Shown here in pieces: positions 1 through 10,239 of a stretch of 59,904 nucleotides of DNA (the stretch's first letter is position 1; each line of letters opens with the position of its first letter). Origin of the DNA: an uncultured Ferrimonas sp. (GTDB taxonomy: Bacteria; Pseudomonadota; Gammaproteobacteria; Enterobacterales; Shewanellaceae); assembly GCF_947489035.1 (NCBI RefSeq), contig NZ_CANLCI010000028.1:1-59904 (forward strand), written 5' to 3'. The translations under genes and the position numbers were made by a program. The notes under the pieces were generated by a model. That model made no database searches. It was not told where the DNA came from and worked only from the letters and a program-made list of their open reading frames with translations.

Positions 1-48
1 GAGTGGCTGACGCCGTATCAACCGTTGCTGCATCAGCGTTTGCTGTGC

Positions 49-76
49 TGCCCCGTCGACAGGAAGCGCATTATAG
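49..76. repeat. 28-bp inverted repeat, left copy (rRNA-type leader)
   Basis: These 28 bases are the exact reverse complement of 59744-59771 at the other end of the window. Each copy begins at the last base before a TATAAT hexamer and runs into the start of the presumed transcript, containing the GTCGAC core. The two copies therefore belong to homologous promoter-leader regions pointing out of the window on both sides. Conserved leaders of this kind are typical of multicopy rRNA or tRNA operons, but no rRNA gene is inside the window. Confidence 0.8.
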
Positions 77-97
77 ACATAGGTCGGAGTTACACAA
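70..97 (-). promoter_or_regulatory. outward promoter, probable rRNA operon
   Basis: On the minus strand TTGTGT (92-97) is followed after 16 bases by TATAAT (70-75) and a GCGC discriminator. Transcription would leave the window to the left. The -10 and downstream sequence match the right-edge promoter at 59723-59750. A second TATAAT with an extended TG motif lies upstream at 130-138 on the same strand, giving tandem promoters as in rRNA operons. The transcribed gene lies outside the window, so the rRNA identity is inferred. Confidence 0.55.
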
Positions 98-129
98 CCA
101 TTATGTTGCGACAACTCAGCCGAACGCTC

Positions 130-138
130 ATTATAGCA
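130..138 (-). promoter_or_regulatory. extended -10 promoter element
   Basis: The minus strand reads TGCTATAAT, a consensus extended -10 element, about 55 bases upstream of the promoter at 70-97. No good -35 hexamer is visible. It is probably an upstream tandem promoter of the operon leaving the window on the left. Confidence 0.4.
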
Positions 139-186
139 GCGATCCGCTTACCTACCGCGCTATTGTGGCAATTTAAGGAATAGATG

Positions 187-717
187 ATGACAACCAAGCC
201 ATTTTTACAACACTCTCCCGTTCTGGGTGACCGCGTTTTCGTTGATGACAGTGCGGTGCTTTATGGCGACATCGAGCTGGGGAAAGACGCTAACGTATGG
301 CCTTTAGTTGCAGCCCGTGGTGACGTAAACCACATCCGCATCGGTAAGCGCAGCAACATCCAAGACGGCAGCGTGCTGCATGTCACTCGCAAACATGAAG
401 GGTTGGCTGACGGTTACCCTCTGTTGATTGGTGATGACGTGACTGTTGGCCACAAGGCACTGTTGCACGGCTGCCAGATTGGCAACCGGGTCTTAGTTGG
501 CATGGGCGCCATTGTCTTGGATGGGGCAGTAGTTGAAGACGAAGTGATGATTGGTGCTGGCAGCTTGGTGCCACCGGGCAAACGCTTGGAGTCGGGCTTC
601 CTATATATAGGCAGCCCAGTAAAGCAGGCGCGACCTTTAAAGCCGCAGGAGTTGGCGTTTCTGACCGAATCCGCCGAAAACTACGTAAAACTGAAAGACG
701 TTTACCTTAATCAGTAA
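187..717 (+). CDS. yrdA: gamma-carbonic anhydrase family protein YrdA
   Basis: The protein has 176 residues and repeated hexapeptides typical of a left-handed beta-helix (IGKRSNIQDG, IGDDVTVGHKALLHG, IGNRVLVGMG). His65, His89 and His94 match the zinc ligands of gamma-class carbonic anhydrases, which act as trimers. In YrdA proteins the physiological activity is often uncertain. Two ATG codons are in tandem at 184 and 187. The AAGGAA ribosome site at 175-180 is 6 bases from the second, so I chose 187. It converges on the leftward yrdB-aroE pair, with which it also clusters in E. coli. Confidence 0.9.
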   Translation: MTTKPFLQHSPVLGDRVFVDDSAVLYGDIELGKDANVWPLVAARGDVNHIRIGKRSNIQDGSVLHVTRKHEGLADGYPLLIGDDVTVGHKALLHGCQIGNRVLVGMGAIVLDGAVVEDEVMIGAGSLVPPGKRLESGFLYIGSPVKQARPLKPQELAFLTESAENYVKLKDVYLNQ

Positions 718-720
718 TCG

Positions 721-996
721 TTAGCACACCGCATGCCCAAGCCAGATCCGCCCTTGGGCATCGAAGGCTTCGTCTTCAATCAGCGCTTCGGCTTCCTCTT
801 CTAGATCGAAGCGCAATTGTTCAAACACCATGCCTGCCTGTTCAGCATTGCCTATTGTTTGGCCGCTGCGCTTGCTCAGTTGTTCAATACTGATGAGGCA
901 GACGACGGACTGCCCCGCCCACTGAGCACCGAATTCAACCATCCCTTGCTGCCATTGCACATTCAGCTGATCGTTAAATAAGATCTGTTGGTTCAT
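721..996 (-). CDS. yrdB: DUF1488 family protein YrdB
   Basis: This small protein of 91 residues matches E. coli YrdB in its start (MNQ.ILF), its acidic segment RFDLEEEAEALI and the terminal GRIWL. The family (DUF1488) has no established function. An upstream in-frame start exists, but the ATG at 994-996 overlaps the aroE stop codon (ATGA) and has a GGAG ribosome site 7 bases before it inside aroE. Translational coupling to aroE is therefore likely. The order aroE-yrdB beside yrdA is the same as in E. coli. Confidence 0.85.
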   Translation of the reverse strand: MNQQILFNDQLNVQWQQGMVEFGAQWAGQSVVCLISIEQLSKRSGQTIGNAEQAGMVFEQLRFDLEEEAEALIEDEAFDAQGRIWLGHAVC

Positions 997-1817
997 TGCA
1001 CGACTCCGCTTTCCGCAATTAAGGCATCCAACACCCGTTGAGTTGGCGGCTCGATGCCACGCCAAAGGTTAAAGCTGATTGCCGCTTGGTGCACCAGCAT
1101 GCCAACCCCACTGTAATTATCGTTGATCCCCTGCCGCCTGCCCCACTTTTGGAAGGCGGTGGCGGCCGTGCCATAAGCCATGTCATAACTGACGCACTGA
1201 GGGCTGAATTGGATGCCTGGTAACGGCGGCACTTGGCCAGAAAGTGACGCCGATGTGCCGTTGATGATCACATCGAACTCGCCATTGAGTTGCTGATAAC
1301 CACCGCCGCTAATGGTGCCCATGTCGGCGAAGGCGAGCGCCAGCTCCACCGCTTTCGTTGCGGTTCGATTGGCAATGACAATGTGCTTAGGTTGCTGGGC
1401 CAATAATGGCGCCAAGACCCCCCGTACCGCACCGCCAGCCCCCAAAATCAAAATGCGCTGCTGCGCGAGTGTCACCCCAAGCCGCTGCAGATCGGCCACC
1501 AGCCCAGCGCCATCGGTGTTATCCCCCAACAATTGACCATCTTCTAACCAATGCAAGGTATTCACGGCCCCGGCCCGCTTGGCGCGCTCACTAAGCTGAT
1601 CACACAGCGCCACCGCTTGCTGTTTAAATGGCACGGTTACGTTGGCGCCACAGCCACCATCGCGGCGAAACTGGGTTACGGCCTCCGCAAAGCCATCGAT
1701 CGCCGCTAAGTGAGTGTCGTAATGCAGCTGCTGTGCGGTTTGGGCGGCAAAACGTCGGTGGATAAATGGGGATTTACTGTGATTGATGGGGTTGCCAAAC
1801 ACCGTGTAACGATCCAT
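993..1817 (-). CDS. aroE: shikimate dehydrogenase
   Basis: The 274-residue protein reduces 3-dehydroshikimate to shikimate with NADPH in aromatic amino acid synthesis. The substrate-binding start YTVFGNPINHSKSP, catalytic Lys65 in NVTVPFK and Asp102 in DNTDG are all present. The dinucleotide-binding GAGGA loop is at 126-130, followed by the NRT motif that favours NADP over NAD. The length equals the family norm (272 in E. coli). A terminator-like hairpin precedes the gene, so it may have its own promoter, and it is coupled to yrdB by a 4-base overlap. Confidence 0.96.
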   Translation of the reverse strand: MDRYTVFGNPINHSKSPFIHRRFAAQTAQQLHYDTHLAAIDGFAEAVTQFRRDGGCGANVTVPFKQQAVALCDQLSERAKRAGAVNTLHWLEDGQLLGDNTDGAGLVADLQRLGVTLAQQRILILGAGGAVRGVLAPLLAQQPKHIVIANRTATKAVELALAFADMGTISGGGYQQLNGEFDVIINGTSASLSGQVPPLPGIQFSPQCVSYDMAYGTAATAFQKWGRRQGINDNYSGVGMLVHQAAISFNLWRGIEPPTQRVLDALIAESGVVQ

Positions 1818-1827
1818 TCGTTGCTCT

Positions 1828-1869
1828 CAAAAAACAAAGGGTTGCCACCGTTTATACGCTGGCAACCCT
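1828..1869 (-). terminator. intrinsic terminator after hemF
   Basis: A 10-bp stem (1838-1847 with 1860-1869) has a 12-base loop. On the minus strand it is followed by a T-rich run. It lies between the hemF stop and the aroE start and probably ends or attenuates the hemF transcript. Confidence 0.65.
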
Positions 1870-1898
1870 GGTGGGTGCAACTGTGAGACCCGTTGGCG

Positions 1899-2867
<969 letters not shown>

Positions 2868-3431
2868 TCAGCCGCGCAGGATCGCACCGGTTTGAGCATC
2901 TAAAATCGTTGAAGGAGCAAGATTACCACCAACTTGCCCCATCACAACCCCATCCAGCAGATGGCCGAGCTGTTCGCTGACCTGATGGCCATCAGTGAGC
3001 GCGGGTTGCCCGGTTAAGTTCGCACTGGTAGACACCACGGGCATGCCCGCTGCGCAGCACAGATCCTGCACCACCGGATGATCCGACACTCGCACGGCTA
3101 AGGTATCAAACTGACCCGTTAGCCATTTTGGCACCCCAGCTTTGGCTGGCATAACCCATGTGTACGGGCCAGGCCAACGCTCTAATATGTCGCGACGACG
3201 TGCGTCGCTGAGTTTGCTTTCATCAACAAAGGGGCGCAGCTGGCCATAACTGGCGGCCACTAAGATCAGCCCCTTTTCGACTGGGCGTTGTTTGATCTGT
3301 AAAAGCCGCTCAACCGCTGCTTGATTCATCGGATCACAGCCAAGGCCAAAGACCGCTTCGGTTGGGTAAGCGATAACGCCCCCCTGTTCGATTTGCAATC
3401 CAGCTTCAGCAACAGTAACGAGTCGGCTCAT
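2868..3431 (-). CDS. tsaC: threonylcarbamoyl-AMP synthase
   Basis: TsaC (Sua5/YrdC/RimN) makes threonylcarbamoyl-AMP from threonine, bicarbonate and ATP for the t6A37 modification of tRNA. The start GGVIAYPTEAVFGLGCDP, the KQRP motif and VVSTSANLTG are diagnostic. With the ATG at 3431 the protein has 187 residues (190 in E. coli). A longer in-frame form would add a basic leader read from inside purE and is unlikely. The start is 4 bases after the purE stop, so the two are probably co-transcribed. No Sua5-type C-terminal domain is present. Confidence 0.94.
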   Translation of the reverse strand: MSRLVTVAEAGLQIEQGGVIAYPTEAVFGLGCDPMNQAAVERLLQIKQRPVEKGLILVAASYGQLRPFVDESKLSDARRRDILERWPGPYTWVMPAKAGVPKWLTGQFDTLAVRVSDHPVVQDLCCAAGMPVVSTSANLTGQPALTDGHQVSEQLGHLLDGVVMGQVGGNLAPSTILDAQTGAILRG

Positions 3432-3435
3432 TCGA

Positions 3436-3942
3436 TCACCCCGCCAATTTCGCCTGCAGCGCGGCGTCTTTTGCTTGTACCGCTTCCGCCGCTTGTTGAC
3501 GCTCTTGCTTAACACGTACGGCTAAGTCGTCGTTACCAACAGCCAGCATCTGTGCAGCCAAGTAACCGGCGTTCTTGGCACCGGCCGAGCCGATCGCAAC
3601 GGTGGCCACTGGCACACCGCCCGGCATCATAACGGTAGACAGCAAGGCATCGTGCCCCTGCAGTGGGCCGTTATCGATTGGCACCCCAATCACAGGGCGA
3701 GTGGTGATCCCAGCCACGGCACCAGCCAAGTGAGCAGCCAAACCGGCGGCACAGATAAACACCTTACAGCCACGCTCTTCGGCGTTGGTCACGTAAGCGT
3801 GGGTAGCGGCTGGCGTGCGGTGCGCAGAAGTCACCTTAGCTTCAAATGGGATCTCAAGCTTTTTCAGCACGTCGAGAGTGGATTGCATGATAGGCAGATC
3901 GGAATCTGAGCCCATCAACACCGCAACGAATGGGGTGGTCAT
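3436..3942 (-). CDS. purE: N5-carboxyaminoimidazole ribonucleotide mutase
   Basis: Class I PurE moves the carboxyl group of N5-CAIR to give CAIR in purine synthesis. The phosphate-binding GSDSD motif is at 11-15 and the catalytic histidine is His41 in SAHRTP. The 168-residue length fits the bacterial class. Class I PurE needs PurK to supply its substrate, but no purK follows here; in many relatives purEK form one operon. A TATAAT at 3993-3998 on the minus strand, just inside the end of yrdD, could serve as its promoter. The ribosome site AAGGA is visible upstream. Confidence 0.95.
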   Translation of the reverse strand: MTTPFVAVLMGSDSDLPIMQSTLDVLKKLEIPFEAKVTSAHRTPAATHAYVTNAEERGCKVFICAAGLAAHLAGAVAGITTRPVIGVPIDNGPLQGHDALLSTVMMPGGVPVATVAIGSAGAKNAGYLAAQMLAVGNDDLAVRVKQERQQAAEAVQAKDAALQAKLAG

Positions 3943-3993
3943 GAGAAAAATCCTTTTGTTTTGTAGGGTTTAATTTATTGTTTTGCGCGCCGA

Positions 3994-4641
3994 TTATAGC
4001 GATTCCGTTTGATATTTACAGGCACGCTGAGGACAACACAGCATTCGCTTACCGCGCACTTTTTTTGCCACTAGCACCCCCCAACCACATTCTGGGCACG
4101 ATTGTGCCACGGGCTTATCGTTCAATAGGTATTTGCACTTCGGGTAGTCGCTGCAGGCGTAGAATTTCTTGCCAAAGCGATTGGTGCGGGCGGTTAAAGG
4201 TTCCGTTTGGCACTGGGGACAGCTTGGTAACGATTCTTGTTGTTCGGGTTCGTCTTGGCGAACGATGTGATCGCATTCGGGGTAGCCACTGCAGCCGATG
4301 TAAAACCCGTAGCGGCCCGACTTTAAGGCCAGCGGCAAGCTGCATTTAGGGCACTGGGTGCCTTCCATGATCTCATCATCGGTTTGCGCCTTTTCCACCA
4401 AAGGCCGATGAAATTCACAGTTGGGATACGCACTGCAACCAACAAAAGCACCATGCTTGCCATGCTTCAGTTGCAGCGGCTGGCCACAATCAGGGCAGTT
4501 GCCGTGATCGCTCTCAAGGGCGTGTTCATGATTGGAAAACAGCTGCTGATCGATTTTGGCCATGGCTTGGGTACCGCGAAGGGAAATTAACGCCGATTTT
4601 ACCAGCTTAATGGCCCGCTGTAATTGCTGCTGCGCCGCCAT
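3994..4641 (-). CDS. yrdD: topoisomerase-type zinc-finger protein YrdD
   Basis: Four zinc modules of the topoisomerase I C-terminal type run through the 215 residues, with cysteines at 49/52/69/75, 97/100/117/123, 141/144/163/169 and 182/185/202-203/208. E. coli YrdD has the same architecture. It has no catalytic topoisomerase domain and is presumed to bind DNA. The start is uncertain: neither the ATG at 4641 nor the one at 4563 has a clear ribosome site, and a perfect 7-bp hairpin sits directly before 4641. Confidence 0.88.
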   Translation of the reverse strand: MAAQQQLQRAIKLVKSALISLRGTQAMAKIDQQLFSNHEHALESDHGNCPDCGQPLQLKHGKHGAFVGCSAYPNCEFHRPLVEKAQTDDEIMEGTQCPKCSLPLALKSGRYGFYIGCSGYPECDHIVRQDEPEQQESLPSCPQCQTEPLTARTNRFGKKFYACSDYPKCKYLLNDKPVAQSCPECGWGVLVAKKVRGKRMLCCPQRACKYQTESL

Positions 4642-4645
4642 AGAA

Positions 4646-4665
4646 CAGGGCGCCGTAGCGCCCTG
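4646..4665 (-). terminator. hairpin between smg and yrdD
   Basis: A perfect inverted repeat CAGGGCG/CGCCCTG with a 6-base loop lies immediately upstream of the yrdD start codon. No T-run follows, so it is a weak terminator candidate. It could instead be a transcript structure affecting yrdD translation. Confidence 0.35.
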
Positions 4666-4683
4666 AGTTGGTTGTGGCTGCGA

Positions 4684-5157
4684 TCAGTGCAGCAGCCCTT
4701 CTGGTTGCTCAAACACCAAATCTTCCATTTGGTTATAGGCGTGTTCGTTGCCCGGTGCGTTAAACAGCACCATCAACACCACCCACTTTAAGTCGTCCAG
4801 TGATAACGGCTCGCCATCCAGTTCCATAACGCGATCGATCACCATCTCACGGGTTGTGGCACTGAGCACTTGGATATTTTCCAAAAACTGCATAAAGCCA
4901 CGGCAGGCGGTATCGAAACGTTGCAGCTCTTTCGGGTGATACACCCGCACACTGCTGGCTTTCACACCCGCTAAATAAGGCTTGTGCTCTGAGCCTTGCA
5001 AATCGGCCAGTTTCTCAATCCAGATCAGCGCCTTGCCAATCTCTTCAGCATGGAATCCTGCGCGGCTGAGTTCTTCGGTGAGCTCTTCGCGATCGAAGAG
5101 CAATTCGACGTCACTCTGCACATATGTCTCAAACAGATACATTAAAATGTCGAACAT
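4684..5157 (-). CDS. smg: Smg family protein (DUF494)
   Basis: The 157-residue protein begins [12 protein letters not shown], the hallmark of the Smg/DUF494 family, and has the usual length. It looks cytosolic and acidic, with no membrane segment. The family's function is not established, but the gene is regularly found next to dprA. An AGGGAGG ribosome site sits inside the last codons of dprA, two bases separate the genes, and translation is probably coupled. Confidence 0.93.
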   Translation of the reverse strand: MFDILMYLFETYVQSDVELLFDREELTEELSRAGFHAEEIGKALIWIEKLADLQGSEHKPYLAGVKASSVRVYHPKELQRFDTACRGFMQFLENIQVLSATTREMVIDRVMELDGEPLSLDDLKWVVLMVLFNAPGNEHAYNQMEDLVFEQPEGLLH

Positions 5158-5159
5158 CG

Positions 5160-6239
5160 TTAGCCTCCCTTTAGCCTTACGTAGCCCCCGGGTACCGCCG
5201 CCACCAAACCATCCAGTTCCATTTCGGTCAGTTGTGTTACCACAACATCTACTGGCTGCTCGCTGCGCTGTACCACGATATCAACCGGTGTGACCTCAAA
5301 ACCCACACTATCCAACAACGACGGCGTAGGCAACTTCGACGCGGTTAACGAGGGCTGATAACACCACTGTGGCGCCAGCTCCTCTATGATATCGACCGGA
5401 TCAGTCACCAATTTGGCACCCTGCTGGATTAACCAATGGCAACCTTGCCGTCCAGCGTCGTTGACGCTTCCGGGCACCGCAAACACTTCACGTCCCTGTT
5501 CTGCGGCTAATCGTGCGGTGATCAGCGAGCCACTTTTGAGCCCCGCTTCCACCACTACTAAACCGTAGCTGATCCCGCTGACAATTCGATTACGCTGAGG
5601 AAAATGGTGTTTCAGTGGCCCCTGCTGCGGCCAGTATTCAGACACCAAAGCCCCTTGATTGGCGATGCGCTCGGCTAACGGTTGGTGTCGTTTGGGGTAG
5701 AGGTTGGCAAGGCCGCTGCCTAACACCGCAATGGTGTCGCCACCGCCATCGAGCGCCCCTTGGTGGCAAGCCCCATCAATCCCCAATGCCATGCCAGAGC
5801 AGATCCCCCAGCCCGCCGCGGCCAGTTGCTGCGACCACGCCTGCGCCGTAGCCCGACCAGCGGCACTGGCATTGCGCGCCCCCACCATGGCAATCATCGG
5901 TTTGGTTAAACAGGCCAGCGACCCCTGCACAAACAGCAACAACGGCGCGTCATCGGTACTGCGTAGGGATTCTGGATAGGCGTCGTCCAGCAAGGTGATG
6001 ATGTGGCGCTGGGGAGCCTGTTGTTGCCACTGCAAGGCTTGATCGATCAGGCCCTGCTGTGATTGATAGATTTGTTTACAATCCGGCGCAAAAAAGCCGG
6101 GAAGATCCCCGGCTTGTAAGCGGCTTACGATGTCGGCGGCAGAGGCGCGCTGCAACCAGCGCCGCTTATCGCGACGACTGAGCCCACGCCACAGCGTTAG
6201 GCTCAGCCAGCTGGCAAGCTCAGTCACGTTTGCTGCCAA
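5160..6239 (-). CDS. dprA: DNA-processing protein DprA
   Basis: DprA (Smf) binds single-stranded DNA and loads RecA during natural transformation. It is also conserved in species not known to be competent. The 359-residue protein has an N-terminal helical region, the Rossmann-like DprA fold from about 117 (GARNAS 120-125, [45 protein letters not shown]) and a C-terminal winged-helix region (about 295-359). The listed start is TTG at 6239; a GTG at 6227 is equally possible and neither has a good ribosome site. It overlaps the end of the LysM gene. Confidence 0.93.
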   Translation of the reverse strand: MAANVTELASWLSLTLWRGLSRRDKRRWLQRASAADIVSRLQAGDLPGFFAPDCKQIYQSQQGLIDQALQWQQQAPQRHIITLLDDAYPESLRSTDDAPLLLFVQGSLACLTKPMIAMVGARNASAAGRATAQAWSQQLAAAGWGICSGMALGIDGACHQGALDGGGDTIAVLGSGLANLYPKRHQPLAERIANQGALVSEYWPQQGPLKHHFPQRNRIVSGISYGLVVVEAGLKSGSLITARLAAEQGREVFAVPGSVNDAGRQGCHWLIQQGAKLVTDPVDIIEELAPQWCYQPSLTASKLPTPSLLDSVGFEVTPVDIVVQRSEQPVDVVVTQLTEMELDGLVAAVPGGYVRLKGG

Positions 6240-7326
6240 ACACTAACGGATCTGGCGCTAACACATGATCCTGAACCCGCGCGGGGTGGCGGCCATTAAC
6301 CACCAACGCCATCGAAACGTTGTCGTAGGCTTTAAACACCATCAGCTCGCCACGGTACACTTTGGGCAACACCACGGTACGGCCATCGCTCATCAGTGCC
6401 ACGACTTTGTCGTAAGCGCGGCGATCTTCAGGGTTGCGATAGGGTTTATCTTGGTCGTCTTCATCGACGATAAGCTCGGTGCCTGGCTGGTGGATAGCAA
6501 ACACCTGCCCCGCTTTGGCGCCATCGTTGCTGCCTTTATTGAGGATCGCCACCTGCAATGGGCCAATCTCAACCGCCTTGGCGTCAGTTGCAATGATGTT
6601 GCCCATCAGCCCTTTCGGGGCCGCATGAGGCAAAAAGTACGCGGGCAGTACAGTGGAATCGGTAATTGGCATCACCCGCTGGCCAGCGATCACTTCCTGA
6701 CGCGAGCTCAGCAGCTTTAATCTGGAGGTGTCACCGCTCTCAACCACTTGGCCGGTCGCAGCCAGCTCCATCTCTAACCCCAATAGCGTTTCGCCGTCGG
6801 TGTCGTACAATGGCCGCCCATCTTGGTAAATGCCGTAACGATCACCGATCTGCAGCTCATCATTGACAAACAGCACGTCGTCTTTGGTGTAGCCTACCGC
6901 TTGGCGTTCGCCGCCCATCACGCGCGGTGTGCCTTCAAGCTGTTCCGGCGCTAAGATTCGCTGGAAACTTAAGTAGGGTTCGATGATCGACAATGGCAAC
7001 GCGGGCACCGCGCCGCCTTTCGGCTTAACGCCCATGGTCGGGCTAAGGTTCACCACCGGCTTTCGCACCAAGCGCGGCACCCCATCAACAAACACCAAGG
7101 TTAATCGGTCACCGGGGTAGATCAGGTGGGGGTTAGCGATCTGCGGGTTAGCCCCCCACAACGTTGGCCAGCGCCACGGATCATCCAAAAACAGGGCCGA
7201 GATATCCCATAACGTATCGCCCTTCTGCACCACGTGGGTTTGCGGGTGACCGGGTTTTAGAGTCAACGTGTCGGCCCACGCCGAGCAGGTCAGTGTCGCT
7301 ACGAGAAACACCACCAATTTGTTCAT
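6220..7326 (-). CDS. exported LysM domain protein
   Basis: The 368-residue protein has a signal peptide (about 1-18, ending CSAWA) and one LysM domain at about 32-80 ([13 protein letters not shown]...IYPGDRL), which binds peptidoglycan. The remaining 280 residues are a family-specific region with no recognised catalytic motif. Homologues of this form are known upstream of dprA in Shewanella-like genomes. The ATG at 7326 has AAGGAAG 5 bases upstream. It is divergent from def and forms the start of the leftward LysM-dprA-smg group. The specific role is unknown; envelope binding is inferred from the domain. Confidence 0.88.
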   Translation of the reverse strand: MNKLVVFLVATLTCSAWADTLTLKPGHPQTHVVQKGDTLWDISALFLDDPWRWPTLWGANPQIANPHLIYPGDRLTLVFVDGVPRLVRKPVVNLSPTMGVKPKGGAVPALPLSIIEPYLSFQRILAPEQLEGTPRVMGGERQAVGYTKDDVLFVNDELQIGDRYGIYQDGRPLYDTDGETLLGLEMELAATGQVVESGDTSRLKLLSSRQEVIAGQRVMPITDSTVLPAYFLPHAAPKGLMGNIIATDAKAVEIGPLQVAILNKGSNDGAKAGQVFAIHQPGTELIVDEDDQDKPYRNPEDRRAYDKVVALMSDGRTVVLPKVYRGELMVFKAYDNVSMALVVNGRHPARVQDHVLAPDPLVFGSKRD

Positions 7327-7462
7327 GCCACTTCCTTGTGCTTTGGGGTTTGTTGCAGGTCATTTTGTCATTAACACCAGCAACGGGTTAAAATTACCCA
7401 TTGGCTGCCAAAGTTACCTAAGGCAGCCGCTTACTTTCAATTACTTATTAACGAGATTCGCA

Positions 7463-7975
7463 ATGGCCATCAGAGAAGTGCTCCGTTTCCCAGACGAGCG
7501 TTTACGCACCGTCGCTCAACCTGTTACCGATTTTGATGCCCCGCTGCAGCAACTGATCGATGACATGTTTGAGACCATGTACGAAGAGCGTGGCGTTGGC
7601 CTGGCCGCTTCGCAGATTGATCAACACATCCAGTTGATTGTAATGGATTTGTCTGAAGACAAAAGCGAACCGCGGGTATTCATTAACCCTAAGGTACTCG
7701 AACAAAGCGGTCATTTCATCAACGATGAAGGCTGTCTGTCGGTACCGGGGATCTACGCCAAGGTGGAACGCGCCGAGAAGATCACCATCGAAGCGCACGA
7801 TCGCCACGGCGAAACGTTCACCTGTGAAGGCGAAGAGCTGCTGGCAATCTGTATCCAACACGAAATGGATCACCTGCAAGGCAAGCTGTTTGTCGACTAC
7901 CTGTCGCCACTAAAGCGCCAACGCATTAAGCAAAAGCTAGAAAAAGCCGCGCGTCACGACGCGAAAATGGGCTAG
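7463..7975 (+). CDS. def: peptide deformylase
   Basis: Def removes the formyl group from the initiator methionine of new proteins. The 170-residue protein has all three metal/active-site motifs: GVGLAASQ (44-51), EGCLS with Cys91, and HEMDH with His133, Glu134 and His137, which bind Fe(II) or Zn. A longer upstream reading frame exists but has no family similarity; the ATG at 7463 gives the normal protein start [11 protein letters not shown]. It is the first gene of the def-fmt-rsmB-trkA operon, arranged as in E. coli. Confidence 0.97.
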   Translation: MAIREVLRFPDERLRTVAQPVTDFDAPLQQLIDDMFETMYEERGVGLAASQIDQHIQLIVMDLSEDKSEPRVFINPKVLEQSGHFINDEGCLSVPGIYAKVERAEKITIEAHDRHGETFTCEGEELLAICIQHEMDHLQGKLFVDYLSPLKRQRIKQKLEKAARHDAKMG

Positions 7976-7983
7976 GAGTCAGA

Positions 7984-8928
7984 GTGTCTCAATTGAAAAT
8001 TGTGTTTGCCGGTACCCCGGCGTTTGCTGCGGATCACCTGCAAGCGTTACTCAGCAGCAACCATCAGGTTGTGGCGGTGTACACCCAACCGGATCGCCCT
8101 GCGGGTCGCGGTAAAAAATTGACCGCCAGCCCAGTAAAAGAGCTGGCCCTGCAACACAACTTGCCGGTATACCAACCCAAAAGCCTGCGGGCAGAAGAAG
8201 CACAGCAACAGCTGGCCAGCATCGACTTCGACATCATGGTGGTGGTCGCTTACGGCCTGATCCTACCAAAAGCCGTGCTGGATCTGCCGCCAATGGGCTG
8301 CATTAACGTTCACGGTTCTTTGCTGCCACGCTGGCGTGGTGCTGCGCCAATCCAGCGCTCTATCTGGGCTGGCGATGCCGAAACCGGCGTCACCATCATG
8401 CAGATGGATGTTGGCCTAGATACCGGTGCGATGCTGCATAAGGTGTACTGCCCAATTGAAGACAGCGACACCTCCGCCAGCCTCTACAACAAATTGGCTC
8501 AACTGGGGCCACAGGGCTTAATTGAAGCCTTAGGGCAACTGGCCGATGGCAGCGCCGTTGCCGAAGTGCAAGATGACAGCCTCGCCAACTACGCAGAGAA
8601 ACTGTCGAAAGAGGAAGCCGCCATTGATTGGAACAAGCCCGCCAGCGCCCTGTGGCGCGAAGTGCGCGCCTTCAACCCTTGGCCGGTAAGCCACTTTCAA
8701 TGCCAAGGCAACAGCATCAAGCTGTGGCAATGCCAAGTGTTAACCGACGACCACAGCGCGGCGGCTGGCACCGTGTTGCGTGCCGACAAACACGGCATCG
8801 TGGTGGCTTGTGGCGAAGGCGCCTTACTGCTGCAATCGATCCAGATCCCCAACAAAAAAGCGATGGCCGCTGCCGATGTGCTTAACGCACGGCAAGAGTG
8901 GTTTGCCGAAGGTGTGCAACTATCATGA
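7984..8928 (+). CDS. fmt: methionyl-tRNA formyltransferase
   Basis: Fmt formylates Met-tRNAfMet with 10-formyl-THF, so it is the functional counterpart of the preceding gene. The 314-residue protein has the formyltransferase core with Asn108, His110 and Asp146 in [18 protein letters not shown] and [10 protein letters not shown], plus a C-terminal tRNA-binding domain from about 205. Translation starts at GTG 7984, with the TAGGAG ribosome site overlapping the def stop codon. Its stop overlaps the next start by 4 bases. Confidence 0.97.
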   Translation: MSQLKIVFAGTPAFAADHLQALLSSNHQVVAVYTQPDRPAGRGKKLTASPVKELALQHNLPVYQPKSLRAEEAQQQLASIDFDIMVVVAYGLILPKAVLDLPPMGCINVHGSLLPRWRGAAPIQRSIWAGDAETGVTIMQMDVGLDTGAMLHKVYCPIEDSDTSASLYNKLAQLGPQGLIEALGQLADGSAVAEVQDDSLANYAEKLSKEEAAIDWNKPASALWREVRAFNPWPVSHFQCQGNSIKLWQCQVLTDDHSAAAGTVLRADKHGIVVACGEGALLLQSIQIPNKKAMAAADVLNARQEWFAEGVQLS

Positions 8929-10229
8929 GCAAACACAATTTACGCGCCGATGCCGCCGAAGTGATCATGGCGGTGATCGACAAAGGCCAATCCATGGGGC
9001 AAGCCCTGCCGCAAGCCCAACGCCACTACATTGATGGCCGTGATAAAGGCTTACTGGCTGAGATCTGTTACGGCGTAATGCGTACCCTGCCCCAGCTGGA
9101 CACCCAACTGCGACGCCAACTGGAAAAGCCACTGAATGGCAAAAAGCGCATTATCCATTGCGTCTTATTGGCCGGCCTATACCAGCTCAAACACACCCGT
9201 GTTGCCAGCCATGCGGTGATCTCTGAAACCGTAGAGGCGTGCCGCAAGTTAGGTGCGCCGGGCATGACCGGATTGGTTAACGGCGTACTGCGCCACATGC
9301 ACCGCAACCTAGAGCAGCTGCAAGCCGAACAGTTTGACGCCGATGCGGTACAACATGCTCACCCCGGGTGGTTACTGAAACGCTTACAAGCGGCTTACCC
9401 GCAACAGTGGCAGCAAATCGTCACCGCCAACAATCAGCAGCCGCCATTGTGGTTACGCAGCAACCACAAACGCCAGAGCCGCAGTGAATACTTAGTTACA
9501 CTGGCGGATGCAGGCATCGATGCAATTGCGGGCGACAGCGATGACGCCTTCCGTTTGCTCAAGCCAATGGACGTCACCACCCTACCGGGCTTCGCCCAAG
9601 GCGCGGTATCGGTGCAGGATCTGTCGGCGCAACGCAGCAGCCAATTATTGGATTGCCAACCTGGTGATGCCGTGTTGGATGTGTGTGCAGCCCCCGGCGG
9701 CAAAACCTGCCACATGCTCGAGCGCCAGCCACTGATCGGCTCGATGCTGGCCATCGATCTGTACCCCGAGCGCCTGAAGCGAGTGCAGCAAAATTTAGAT
9801 CGGATCGGCTTAACCGCCGAACTGAAAGATGGCGATGCTCGCTACCCAGCTCAATGGGCACCGGGGCAGCAGTTTGATCGCATCTTGCTGGATGCGCCTT
9901 GCTCAGCCACCGGCGTGATCCGTCGTAACCCCGACAGCAAATGGTTACGCCGCGACAGCGACATCGAGCAGCTGGCTCTGGTACAGGCTGAAATTCTGGA
10001 AGCCATCTGGGCCACCTTGAAGCCAGGCGGCACCTTGCTGTACGCCACTTGTTCGGTTTTACCGGAAGAAAATGCTGGGCAAATCAAAGCGTTTCTTCAA
10101 AAAACCGACGATGCTATGCTCAGCCCTATTCAGCCACAAGAAAGCGCCGAACAACCGGGCTGGCAGTTGTTGCCACAAACCGATGGCGGCGACGGCTTCT
10201 ACTACGCTCGCCTGATAAAACGCGCATAA
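8925..10229 (+). CDS. rsmB: 16S rRNA m5C967 methyltransferase
   Basis: RsmB (Sun/Fmu) methylates C967 of 16S rRNA with SAM. The 434-residue protein has an N-terminal NusB-like helical domain (about 5-140) and a C-terminal RNA methyltransferase domain with the SAM site [15 protein letters not shown]. The two catalytic cysteines lie in DAPCSATG and [11 protein letters not shown]. The start at 8925 overlaps the fmt stop (ATGA), which indicates translational coupling. The length fits the family (429 in E. coli). Confidence 0.96.
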   Translation: MSKHNLRADAAEVIMAVIDKGQSMGQALPQAQRHYIDGRDKGLLAEICYGVMRTLPQLDTQLRRQLEKPLNGKKRIIHCVLLAGLYQLKHTRVASHAVISETVEACRKLGAPGMTGLVNGVLRHMHRNLEQLQAEQFDADAVQHAHPGWLLKRLQAAYPQQWQQIVTANNQQPPLWLRSNHKRQSRSEYLVTLADAGIDAIAGDSDDAFRLLKPMDVTTLPGFAQGAVSVQDLSAQRSSQLLDCQPGDAVLDVCAAPGGKTCHMLERQPLIGSMLAIDLYPERLKRVQQNLDRIGLTAELKDGDARYPAQWAPGQQFDRILLDAPCSATGVIRRNPDSKWLRRDSDIEQLALVQAEILEAIWATLKPGGTLLYATCSVLPEENAGQIKAFLQKTDDAMLSPIQPQESAEQPGWQLLPQTDGGDGFYYARLIKRA

Positions 10230-10239
10230 CAAGCAGCTT

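Noticed and set aside
3970..4010. Possible PurR operator before purE
   Set aside because: Only partial matches to the PurR palindrome; not enough to call.
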